In this document: positions 25,697 to 33,396 of the stretch, piece by piece | How positions within the stretch are numbered: the stretch's first letter is position 1 | Layout: each line of letters starts with the position of its first letter | NCBI GenBank assembly: GCA_964519955.1 | Contig: CAZFLM010000007.1 | Span: 1 to 64,000, forward strand | Direction: 5' to 3' | DNA: 64,000 nt | DNA from: CAZFLM01 sp964519955 | GTDB lineage: Bacteria; Armatimonadota; Chthonomonadetes; Chthonomonadales; CAJBBX01 | The notes under the pieces: model-generated | What the model was told of the DNA's origin: nothing | Seen by the model: only the letters and a program-made list of their open reading frames with translations | Database searches by the model: none | Made by a program: the position numbers and the translations under genes

Positions 25697-26800
25697 ATGG
25701 GCAAGATACGCCTGGGCATCATCGGCGTCGGCCAGATCGGCAAGCAGCACCTCGCCACCTACGAGAACATCCCGGATGCCGAGGTCGTCGCGGCCTGCGA
25801 CATCGATCTGCCGGAGCTGGACCACGTCTGCGACCGCTTCAAGATCCCCAACAAGTACAAGGACTTCCACGACCTGCTGAAGCGCGACGACCTCGATGCA
25901 GTGGACGTGTGCCTGCACAACAACCTGCACGCGCCGGCCTCCATCGCCGTCCTGGAGTCGGGCAAGCACTGCTACTGCGAGAAGCCCATCGCCGGCTCGT
26001 ACATCGATGGCAAGGCGATGGTAGAGGCATCCCGCGACACCGGCAAGATGCTGCAGACCCAGATCGCGACCATCTTCTCGAAGGAGACGAAGCTCGCCAA
26101 GCGGCTGATCGACGCGGGGCGGCTCGGCAAGCTCTACCACGCGCGCTCCACCGGCTTCCGCCGCCGCGGCCGCCCGTTCGTCGATGGCTACGGCACCGCG
26201 TTCTTCGTGCAGAAAGACGTCGCGGCAGGCGGCGCGCTCTTCGACATGGGCGTGTACCACATCTCGGTCATCCTCTACCTGCTCGGCCTGCCGAAGGTCC
26301 TGCGGGTGAGCGGCAAGGTGTACCAGGAGACGGACATGGACCCGGCGCGCCGCCAGAGCAGCGGGTACAGCGTCGAGGAACTGGGCACCGGGTATGTCAA
26401 GTGCGAGGGCGGACTGACCATCGACATCATCGAGTCGTGGGCCATCCACCTGGGGAGCTTCGAGGGCAGCAGCGTCGTCGGGTCGAAGGGCGGCGTGCGC
26501 CTGGAGCCATTCAGCTACCACACGACGATGGACGACGTCGAGATGAACTCCACGTTCGAGATCGACCAGACCGACTGGCGCTGGCACCAACTCGATCCGC
26601 TGCAGAGCTGCTACGACGGCCCGCAGCAGCACTGGATCGGCGCGCTGCAGGGCAAGGTGCCGCTCATCCCCTGCGCCGAGATCGCCCTCCAGACGATGCT
26701 CATCAGCCAGGGCATCTACCTCTCCGACAAACTCGGCCGCGAAGTGACCGCCGAGGAGATCGAGAAGCTGTCGGAATCGACGGCGGTGGATCTGGGGTAG
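25697..26800 (+). CDS. Gfo/Idh/MocA-family NAD(P)-dependent oxidoreductase
   Basis: 367 residues from the ATG at 25697, preceded by AAGGAG. The Rossmann motif is LGIIGVGQIGKQHLATYENI, and the family signature CYCEKPIAG, with the catalytic-site Lys, lies near residue 98. A C-terminal alpha/beta domain (about 125-340) follows. Members oxidise or epimerise sugars, inositols and their derivatives, using NAD or NADP. The partner genes (symporter, sialidase-like protein) fit sugar catabolism; the substrate is unknown. A hairpin element directly after the stop may terminate the transcript. Confidence 0.92.
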   Translation: MGKIRLGIIGVGQIGKQHLATYENIPDAEVVAACDIDLPELDHVCDRFKIPNKYKDFHDLLKRDDLDAVDVCLHNNLHAPASIAVLESGKHCYCEKPIAGSYIDGKAMVEASRDTGKMLQTQIATIFSKETKLAKRLIDAGRLGKLYHARSTGFRRRGRPFVDGYGTAFFVQKDVAAGGALFDMGVYHISVILYLLGLPKVLRVSGKVYQETDMDPARRQSSGYSVEELGTGYVKCEGGLTIDIIESWAIHLGSFEGSSVVGSKGGVRLEPFSYHTTMDDVEMNSTFEIDQTDWRWHQLDPLQSCYDGPQQHWIGALQGKVPLIPCAEIALQTMLISQGIYLSDKLGREVTAEEIEKLSESTAVDLG

Positions 26801-26803
26801 GGG

Positions 26804-26904
26804 GTCAGAAGCCAGAAGCCAGAAGTCAGTAGACGGCGGCGTCAGCCGTACGGAAGCCCCCACCGCATCGCGCTGGGGGCTTCTGGCTTCTGGCTTCTGA
26901 CTTC
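26804..26904. repeat. Inverted-repeat element, copy 1 (AAGTCAGAAGCC type)
   Basis: An outer arm GTCAGAAGCCAGAAGCCAG (from 26804) is matched by CTTCTGGCTTCTGGCTTCTG (26880-26899). Inside is a perfect stem GAAGCCCCCA/TGGGGGCTTC at 26853-26883. The element begins 3 bases after the oxidoreductase stop and ends against the -35 of the toxin-antitoxin promoter. A second copy lies on the other side of that module at 27581. The inner stem can serve as a terminator. Confidence 0.75.
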
Positions 26905-26939
26905 TTGACATGACCACCAGCCTAACGTACACTGGTCAT
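26905..26939 (+). promoter_or_regulatory. Promoter and operator of the VapBC-type module
   Basis: TTGACA (26905-26910), a 17-nt spacer and TACACT (26928-26933) form a strong promoter. The inverted repeat ATGACCA (26910-26916) and TGGTCAT (26933-26939) spans the spacer and -10. Such an arrangement fits autorepression by the antitoxin-toxin complex, as is usual for these systems. Confidence 0.7.
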
Positions 26940-26951
26940 TGGGAGATGACT

Positions 26952-27185
26952 ATGAAGACCGTGACCGCGTCCAGGTTCAAGGCGCAGGCGCTGGCGATGC
27001 TGGACGATGTGGCGAACAGCGGCGAGGACCTGCTGATCACGAAGCGGGGGAAGCCGATCGCGAGGGTGACTCCCTACCGCGCGCCGGACATGACGGCGCA
27101 GCCCGGGTGGCTGGCTGGCACTCTCCAGCACCTGGGCGACATCGTGAGCCCGCTGGGCGCGGACGAGTGGGAGGCGGCATCGTGA
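26952..27185 (+). CDS. Phd/YefM-family antitoxin
   Basis: 77 residues. The start at 26952 is chosen because GGGAG lies 6 bases before it and the product begins MKTVTASRFKAQALAMLDDV, matching the DNA-binding N terminus of Phd/YefM. DLLITKRGKPIARVTPY is the characteristic second half of that domain. The C-terminal tail (after about residue 48) should wrap the toxin. Its stop overlaps the toxin start by 4 bases (GTGA). It should bind the operator just upstream. Confidence 0.85.
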   Translation: MKTVTASRFKAQALAMLDDVANSGEDLLITKRGKPIARVTPYRAPDMTAQPGWLAGTLQHLGDIVSPLGADEWEAAS

Positions 27186-27577
27186 GGTACGTGCTGGACA
27201 CCCACGTCTGGGTGTGGTGGCACGTGCAGCCCGAGCGTCTGTCGCCGGCCGCGCACGCCGCGCTGGCACCGGCCGCCGGCAACGAGCTGCTGCTGCCGGC
27301 CATCTGCGTCTGGGAGTTCGCCAAGCTGGTGGAGAAGGGCCGCATCGCGGTGGCGCTCCCGACCGGCCGCTGGGTCGACCTCGCCCTCCGCATGCCCGGC
27401 CTCCGCCTCGCCCCGCTCACGCCGGAGGTCAGCGTCGCCTCGGCAGCGCTCCCAGGCGACTTCCACAGCGACCCCGCCGACCAGATGATCGTGGCAACCG
27501 CCCGCATCGAGGGCGCCACCCTCATCACCGCCGACGAGCGCATCCGAGCCTACCCGCACGTGGCGACGAGATGGTGA
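27182..27577 (+). CDS. PIN-domain toxin, VapC-like ribonuclease
   Basis: 131 residues from a GTG within the antitoxin stop. The PIN acidic residues are visible: VLDTHVWVWW (Asp near the N terminus), VWEFAKLVEKGRIAV (Glu), DPADQMIVATA (Asp) and LITADERI (Asp). PIN toxins cut RNA, often tRNA or rRNA, when freed from their antitoxin. The fold subtype resembles the small Sll0205-like PIN proteins paired with Phd/YefM-type antitoxins. Flanked on the right by the second inverted-repeat element. Confidence 0.88.
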   Translation: MRYVLDTHVWVWWHVQPERLSPAAHAALAPAAGNELLLPAICVWEFAKLVEKGRIAVALPTGRWVDLALRMPGLRLAPLTPEVSVASAALPGDFHSDPADQMIVATARIEGATLITADERIRAYPHVATRW

Positions 27578-27580
27578 GGG

Positions 27581-27687
27581 TAGAAGTCAGAAGCAATAAG
27601 CCAGAAGACGGCAGCGCCAGCCATACAGAAGCCCCCAGCGCATCGCGGTGGGGGCTTCTTGCTTCTTGCTTCTTGCTTCTGACTTCT
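27581..27687. repeat. Inverted-repeat element, copy 2 (AAGTCAGAAGCC type)
   Basis: It begins with AGAAGTCAGAAGC (about 27582) and ends GCTTCTTGCTTCTGACTTC (about 27668-27686), with an inner stem GAAGCCCCCA (27628-27637) pairing TGGGGGCTTC (27649-27658). It has the same layout as the copy at 26804, and the inner stem and flanking text match closely (GAAGCCCCCACCGCATCGCG versus GAAGCCCCCAGCGCATCGCG). It separates the convergent toxin and kinase genes and may terminate both. Confidence 0.75.
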
Positions 27688-27696
27688 GCCGTCCCG

Positions 27697-28677
27697 CTAC
27701 TTCACCGCCGCCAGCGCCGCCTCCGCATCCACGTGATCGAGCCGCGGTCCGAGCTGGCTGACGACCTGGGCGGCCATGTACGAGGCGAGGCGGCCCGTGG
27801 CGTCCAGGTCCATGCCGTGCGTCAGGCCGAAGAGCAGGCCGGCCGCGTACATGTCGCCGGCGCCGGTCGTGTCGACGGCGGTCACGGGACACGGCGCAAT
27901 CTGGTGGTCGGCGCCGTCCGCGCGCAGCAGAGAGCCGTGCTCGTCCATCGTCACCGCCGCGATCGCGCAGCTCTCGTTCAGCACGCGGATGGCGTCGGCT
28001 GCCTTCTCCGTCTCCGTGAGCGCCATCGCCTCGTGCGCGTTGCCGATCACGACATCCACGTGCTCGGCCAGCAGCCTGCGGAAGTCCCCCTTGTGGCGGT
28101 GCACGCAGAACGGGTCCGACAGGCTGAGCGCAACCTGCACCCCGGCGCGGTTGGCCTCGCTCATGGCGTAGAGCACCGCTTCCTTCTGCGTGTCGGTGTC
28201 CCAGAGGTACCCGGTGACATAGAGGTACTTGCTGCTCACCACATCGTCCACCACGACATCGCGGCGCTGGAGCGAGCGCGACATGCCGAGGAACGTCAGC
28301 ATCGTGCGCTGCGCGTCGGGGGTGATGAGCACCAGGCAGATGCCCGTCGAGCCCGCGCCGATGCCCAGGTTCGGCTTCACACCCTTCGCCAGGAGCCCCG
28401 AGTTGTACCGCTCCCCGTGCTGGTCCGCTCCCACGCGGCTGGTGAACGACGCGCTCCCGCCCAACTGCGCAACGCCGATCATCGTGTTCGCGCCTGACCC
28501 GCCCGGCTCCGTGTTGACGATCGAGGTGTAGATCTTCGACACGATGGCCCGCTGCTGCTCGTCCCCGATCAGCGCCATGCTCCCCTTCGCCAGGTTCAGC
28601 TCAGACAGCGTCTCCTCTGCCACTTCGGCCTGGATATCGAACAGGGCATTGCACATTCCGTAGACATCGTACTGCAT
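27697..28677 (-). CDS. PfkB-family carbohydrate/nucleoside kinase (adenosine kinase-like)
   Basis: 326 residues from the ATG at 28677 (GGGAGA upstream). It has the N-terminal GMCNALFDIQAEV strand, GGSGANTMIGVAQLGGSASF (ribokinase signature 1) and the C-terminal DTTGAGDMYAAGLLFGLTHG (signature 2), whose Asp is the catalytic base and whose GAGD forms the anion hole. The overall layout is closest to adenosine/inosine-type or general sugar kinases of the PfkB family; the exact substrate is not clear. Divergent from the phosphoesterase gene. Confidence 0.88.
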   Translation of the reverse strand: MQYDVYGMCNALFDIQAEVAEETLSELNLAKGSMALIGDEQQRAIVSKIYTSIVNTEPGGSGANTMIGVAQLGGSASFTSRVGADQHGERYNSGLLAKGVKPNLGIGAGSTGICLVLITPDAQRTMLTFLGMSRSLQRRDVVVDDVVSSKYLYVTGYLWDTDTQKEAVLYAMSEANRAGVQVALSLSDPFCVHRHKGDFRRLLAEHVDVVIGNAHEAMALTETEKAADAIRVLNESCAIAAVTMDEHGSLLRADGADHQIAPCPVTAVDTTGAGDMYAAGLLFGLTHGMDLDATGRLASYMAAQVVSQLGPRLDHVDAEAALAAVK

Positions 28678-28849
28678 GTATCGGTCTCCCTTGCGTCGGT
28701 CGGGTGGGCGCACCGCGCGCCTCGTCATTCTTGATTATGGCCGCTTCCGACTCCGAGGCGATGGCGCGATCCGAGGAAACGGCCCGCGGCGCGGCGTAAA
28801 GGGATGGGAAGACACACCTGTCGCACGCCGGAACCCGAAAGGAAGCCCC

Positions 28850-30976
28850 ATGCACCGCACGATGCTCGCCGCGCTCGCCGCGCTGACCGTTGGCCTCTGC
28901 CTGCCCGCCCAGGCGCAGGCGCCGTTCCGCTTCCTGCACATCACCGACACCCACGTCTCCTCACCTGAGCACCAGAGGGCCGTCGAGGACTTGGTCACCA
29001 AGGCATCGGCGATGACCCCGAAGCCCGCGTTCATCGTCAACACCGGCGACATCACGGAACTGGGATTCCCGGAGGAGTATGCGAAGTACACATCCGCCAT
29101 CAAGGGATCGACCATCCCGGTCCACAACTGCCCGGGCAACCACGACGTGCGCTGGGCGCCGCTGGGCAAGCAGGCGTTCACCGACGCGCTCGGGGACCGC
29201 TACCACTCCTTCACGCACGAAGGCATCCACGTCGTGCTGCTCGACAGCACCGTCCTGCTGGAGCACTGGGGCCACTTCGATCCAGCGATGCTGCGCTGGC
29301 TGGAGGCCGACCTCAAGAAGCAGCGCAAGGGCACGCCGATCGTGCTCGCCTTCCACGCCTGGGTGGGCCGCGACGCGCCGAGCATCGACAACGAGGAGGC
29401 CCTCTTCCGCGCCATTGCGCCGTACAACGTCGTCGCCATGCTGATCGGCCACGGGCACAGCGATCTGCAGTGGAAGGTCAACGGCATCAACTGCTTCATG
29501 GCCAAGGGGCTCTATCAGGGCAGCTACCACATCGTCGACGTGGACGCCAAGAACCTGACCGTCACGCGCGTCTCGACGGAGGCGCCCAACGGCAAGGTCA
29601 TCGCCACCATCGCGCGCGCGGGCACCGGACGGCGCTCGGTCGGCTTCGCGTGGGACGACCCGAACATCCCGTACCTGGCGCGGCGCCGCCTGCTGGCCGA
29701 GATGCGCATCGACGACAAGCAGATCAGCGAAGACAAGATCACGTGCGCCTACGCCATCGACGACGGCAAGCCCACCCCGATGCCGGTGGACACCCGCGAC
29801 AAGAAGGGGCTGAGCTTCATCGGAGAGTTCGAGACGAAGGATCTCTCGGATGGCGCGCACCGCGCCCGCATCCTCCTCACTGCGCCCGACGGCGAGGTGC
29901 TCCGCCGCGACGAGTGGTTCCGGGTCGAGCGGCTGGAGGGGCACGCCAGGTCGGCGTGGGACGATCCGTTCCAGGCCAGCGACACCATCCAGTCGAGCCC
30001 CGCCGTCGCCGACGGCACGGTCTACACCTCCTCGCTCGACGGCAAGGTGTACGCCGTCGACGCGAAGACCGGCAAGCAGCGCTGGGCGGCAGCGACGAAG
30101 GGCGGCATCTTCTCCTCGCCGGTGGTCGCCAACGGCGTGGTGTACGTCGGCTCGATGGACCACTGGCTCTACGCGATGGACGCGAAGTCAGGCAAGGCGC
30201 AGTGGCGCTGCGACACGGGCAGCCCGCTGTTCGCATCGGCGGCCGTGGCTGACGGCATCGTGTGCATCGGCGGCAACAAGGCGATCTACGGCGTCGATGC
30301 CGCCACCGGCAAGGAGGTCTGGAAGCAGGAGGCCAAGGGCTTCTTCCAGTCGCGCGCGGTCACCGCAGGCGGCCTCTTCTTCCTGGGCGGATGGGGCAAC
30401 ACGTTCTACGCCCTGGACACCAAGACCGGCACGCCGAAGTGGACTGCGACGATCGGGCGCACGAAGGGCGGGCGAGGGAACATCTCGTTCTACTACTCCC
30501 CGGCCATCGCCTCACCCACGCTGGGGGACGGCAAGGTGTACGTCTGCACCAACGACGGCGTGCTGCACGCGATGGACCAGGCCACCGGCACGGAGGTGTG
30601 GATCGCGCGGGCGCCGTCCGGCGGCGACGGGTTCGGCTACTCGTCGCCCCTCTACGCGGACGGCCGCATCTACGTCGGCGGACTGGGCGAGGCCAACCGC
30701 GGCAACTGCTATGCGCTGGACGCGAAGACCGGCGCACTGATCTGGAACTGCGCGACCGGAGCGGACAACTACGACTCCGGCCCGGCCCTGGCGGGCGACT
30801 ACGTAGTCATCGGCTCCGTCGCGGGTAAGCTGACGTGGATCGAGCGCGCCACCGGCAAGGTGAAGCACACCTACACGATGGACGAGAGCTTCAGTTTCTC
30901 GACCGCTGCCTGGGCCGCCAACGTGGCCTACATGACGGCGATGAGCGGCCGCCTCTACGCGATCCAGACGCCGTAG
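28850..30976 (+). CDS. Exported calcineurin-like phosphoesterase fused to a PQQ-type beta-propeller
   Basis: 708 residues with a signal peptide ending near PAQAQA. The metallophosphoesterase domain (about 24-245) shows the motifs HITDTHVSS, NTGDITELG, CPGNHDVR, LAFHAWVG and GHGHSDLQ, so the di-metal ligands are complete. A linker domain (about 250-370) leads to a quinoprotein-like propeller (about 375-705) with repeats such as SSPAVADGTVYTSSLDGKVY and GKQRWAA, but no PQQ-dehydrogenase catalytic residues can be asserted. It probably acts outside the membrane on phosphodiesters or phosphate esters. It has an AAAGGAAG site before the ATG. The fusion suggests a binding-guided exported phosphatase. 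Confidence 0.8.
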   Translation: MHRTMLAALAALTVGLCLPAQAQAPFRFLHITDTHVSSPEHQRAVEDLVTKASAMTPKPAFIVNTGDITELGFPEEYAKYTSAIKGSTIPVHNCPGNHDVRWAPLGKQAFTDALGDRYHSFTHEGIHVVLLDSTVLLEHWGHFDPAMLRWLEADLKKQRKGTPIVLAFHAWVGRDAPSIDNEEALFRAIAPYNVVAMLIGHGHSDLQWKVNGINCFMAKGLYQGSYHIVDVDAKNLTVTRVSTEAPNGKVIATIARAGTGRRSVGFAWDDPNIPYLARRRLLAEMRIDDKQISEDKITCAYAIDDGKPTPMPVDTRDKKGLSFIGEFETKDLSDGAHRARILLTAPDGEVLRRDEWFRVERLEGHARSAWDDPFQASDTIQSSPAVADGTVYTSSLDGKVYAVDAKTGKQRWAAATKGGIFSSPVVANGVVYVGSMDHWLYAMDAKSGKAQWRCDTGSPLFASAAVADGIVCIGGNKAIYGVDAATGKEVWKQEAKGFFQSRAVTAGGLFFLGGWGNTFYALDTKTGTPKWTATIGRTKGGRGNISFYYSPAIASPTLGDGKVYVCTNDGVLHAMDQATGTEVWIARAPSGGDGFGYSSPLYADGRIYVGGLGEANRGNCYALDAKTGALIWNCATGADNYDSGPALAGDYVVIGSVAGKLTWIERATGKVKHTYTMDESFSFSTAAWAANVAYMTAMSGRLYAIQTP

Positions 30977-30998
30977 CGAACGGAGCACTGGCCGCCGC

Positions 30999-31050
30999 GG
31001 GCCATGAATGACCCGCCTGGAGGGCCTGCGGCCAAGCGCCCTCCGGGCGC
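30999..31050. repeat. Dispersed two-hairpin repeat, reverse-oriented copy
   Basis: In the gap between the phosphoesterase and GH2 genes, the reverse complement of 31023-31050 reads GCGCCCGGAGGGCGCTTGGC, then CGCAGGCC. This matches the repeats at 41727 and 41834 (GCGTCCGCAGGACGCTTGGC). The first stem has changed on both sides (GCGTCC/GGACGC to GCGCCC/GGGCGC), keeping pairing. A degenerate counterpart of the GGGTGATTCATCACCC palindrome (GGGCCATGAATGACCC) lies at 30999-31014. Confidence 0.55.
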
Positions 31051-31110
31051 ACCGACAACCCATCCGACCAATTCGACTGATCAGACCTTCTTCCTTGAGG
31101 AGATAACCGA

Positions 31111-33396
31111 ATGCACTTCACGCCCCTGATCCTGGCGCTCGTCCTGTGCGCGAGCCTGGCCGCCGCGGCTGCCGCGGCGCCGGACGTGCCCAGGCCCGAG
31201 CACCCGCGCCCCGACTTCCTGCGCGACAACTGGCTCAACCTGAACGGTACGTGGCAGTTCGAGATCGACACGAAGGCCGACGGCGAAGAGCGCGGCCTCA
31301 CGAGCGGCAAGGACCTGGCCCAGAAGATCACCGTGCCGTTCTGCCCCGAGAGCAAGCTCTCAGGCATCGGCAACCGCGACTTCATGACCCACGTGTGGTA
31401 CCGCCGCACGTTCGACCTGCCCGCCGCCATGGTGGGCAAGCGCGTCCTGCTGCACTTCGGCGCGGTCGACTGGTACACGCGCGTCTGGGTCAACGGCCAG
31501 CTCGTCGGCGAGCACCGCGGCGGCTACTCGGCCTTCGCGTTCGACATCACCGGCGCCGTGAAGCCCACCGGCAACGAGATCGTGGTGGGGGTCGTCGACG
31601 AGACCCGCGGCGGCAAGCAGGCCACCGGCAAGCAGGCCCAGTCGCAGGAGAGCGAGGGCTGCGTCTACACGCGCACTACCGGCATCTGGCAGACCGTGTA
31701 CCTGGAGGCGGCAGGCGAGTCCTACGTGCGGGAGATCGCGCTGACGCCGGACGCCGACGGCGGGCGCCTGATGGCGCAGCTCTGGATCGACGGTCCGCAG
31801 GAAGGCGTCACGGTCCGGCTGCGCGCCTACTGGGGCGGCAAGCTCGTGGGCGATGAGACCGTGCCGGCGAACTGGCGCGGCACCCAGGCGGCGCTCAAGC
31901 TCGCCAAGGTCGCGCTCTGGCAGCCGGGCAAGGGCGGTCTCTACGACCTCCGCATCGACGTGCTGCGCGGCAAGGAGACGATCGACACGGTCAAGTCGTA
32001 CTTCGGCCTCCGCACCCTCTCCATCGTCGGCAACCGCTTCCTCATCAACGATAAGCCGGTCTTCCAGCGCCTCGTGCTCGACCAGGGCTTCTACCCGGAT
32101 GGCATCTACACCGCCGCGACCGAGGAAGCGCTGAAGAAGGACATCGAGCTGTCCGTGGCAGCCGGCTTCAACGGCGCCCGCCTGCACCAGAAGGTCTTCG
32201 AGCCGCGCCTGCTCTACTGGGCCGACAAGCTCGGCTACATCGTGTGGGGCGAGTACCCGTCCTGGGGCCTGAACCTGGGCAACCCGCAGGCCGTGGCGCA
32301 CGCGCTCGAGGAGTGGCGCGAGGTCGTCGTGCGCGACCGCAACCACCCGGCCATCGTCGGCTGGTGCCCGCTCAACGAGACCGGCGGCGACGTACCCGTG
32401 GCCAACGCGCAGATCCTGTTCGCCACCACGCGCACGATGGACCCGACGCGCCCGTACCTCGACACGAGCGGCTACGTTCACCTCGTGCCCGAAACCGACG
32501 TGTACGACTGCCACGACTACGACCAGAACCCGGCCTCGTTCAAGGCGCGCTACGAGCAGTTCAGCCAGACCGGCACGGACGCCTGGAACAACGCCCCGAA
32601 CGACCCGCGCAGCGCCTATCGCGGCCAGCCCTACTTCGTCAGCGAGTACGGCGGCATCCGCCTGAAGACCGACCGCTCGAGCGGCGGCTGGGGCTACGGC
32701 GAGACCGACCTCGAGGGATACCTGGCGCGCTACAAAGGCCTGACCGACGTCCTCCTGGACAACCCGAACATGTTCGCGTTCTGCTACACCCAGCTCACCG
32801 ACGTGGAGCAGGAGCAGAACGGGATCTACTTCTACGACCGCACCAACAAGCACGACCCGGCCCTGATCCGCAAGATCAACGCGCGCAAGGCCGCCTACGA
32901 GACCCAGGGGCCGCGCATCCGCAAGGTCACGTGGGAGCCGCTGCTGCCGACCTCGGAGAAGGAGCCGCAGGGCTGGGGCTACACGTTCCGCCAGCCCGAT
33001 CCCGAGTGGAACCAGCGCGGCTACGACCCGAAGAGCTGGCAGTCCGGCATGGGCGGGTTCGGCTCCAAGGACACGCCGAACGCCGTCATCGGCACCGAGT
33101 GGACCACGGACGACATCTGGCTCCGCCGCACGTTCAAGGTCGAGAAGGTGGAGTTCGAGCTGGCCGCGATCCGCATCTACCACGACGAGGACGCCGAGGT
33201 CTACGTGAACGGCAAGCTCATCGTCAAGAAGGCCGGCTTCCAGAACAGCTACTCGAGCGTCGACGTCACCGATGCCCTGCGCAAGGTTCTGAAGCCGGGC
33301 GTCAACGTGATCGGCGTCCACTGCCACCAGACTCAGGGCGGGCAGGGCATCGACGTGGGGGTCATGGTGGGACATGAAGAGAAGCCCGCGAAGTAG
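31111..33396 (+). CDS. Exported glycoside hydrolase family 2 protein (beta-galactosidase/glucuronidase-like)
   Basis: 761 residues with a signal peptide (about 1-22). An N-terminal jelly-roll (about 35-200, NLNGTWQFEIDTKADG and HVWYRRTFDLP) and an immunoglobulin-like domain (about 210-300) precede the catalytic barrel. Barrel motifs are RLHQKVFEPRLLYWADKLG, WCPLNETGG (acid/base Glu423) and YFVSEYGGIRL (nucleophile Glu512), all expected of GH2. A second jelly-roll-like region (about 620-755, LRRTFKVEKVEFELAAIRIY) follows. The glycosidic bond cleaved cannot be fixed. It follows AAGGAGATAA and overlaps the GH95 gene by 23 bases. Confidence 0.88.
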   Translation: MHFTPLILALVLCASLAAAAAAAPDVPRPEHPRPDFLRDNWLNLNGTWQFEIDTKADGEERGLTSGKDLAQKITVPFCPESKLSGIGNRDFMTHVWYRRTFDLPAAMVGKRVLLHFGAVDWYTRVWVNGQLVGEHRGGYSAFAFDITGAVKPTGNEIVVGVVDETRGGKQATGKQAQSQESEGCVYTRTTGIWQTVYLEAAGESYVREIALTPDADGGRLMAQLWIDGPQEGVTVRLRAYWGGKLVGDETVPANWRGTQAALKLAKVALWQPGKGGLYDLRIDVLRGKETIDTVKSYFGLRTLSIVGNRFLINDKPVFQRLVLDQGFYPDGIYTAATEEALKKDIELSVAAGFNGARLHQKVFEPRLLYWADKLGYIVWGEYPSWGLNLGNPQAVAHALEEWREVVVRDRNHPAIVGWCPLNETGGDVPVANAQILFATTRTMDPTRPYLDTSGYVHLVPETDVYDCHDYDQNPASFKARYEQFSQTGTDAWNNAPNDPRSAYRGQPYFVSEYGGIRLKTDRSSGGWGYGETDLEGYLARYKGLTDVLLDNPNMFAFCYTQLTDVEQEQNGIYFYDRTNKHDPALIRKINARKAAYETQGPRIRKVTWEPLLPTSEKEPQGWGYTFRQPDPEWNQRGYDPKSWQSGMGGFGSKDTPNAVIGTEWTTDDIWLRRTFKVEKVEFELAAIRIYHDEDAEVYVNGKLIVKKAGFQNSYSSVDVTDALRKVLKPGVNVIGVHCHQTQGGQGIDVGVMVGHEEKPAK

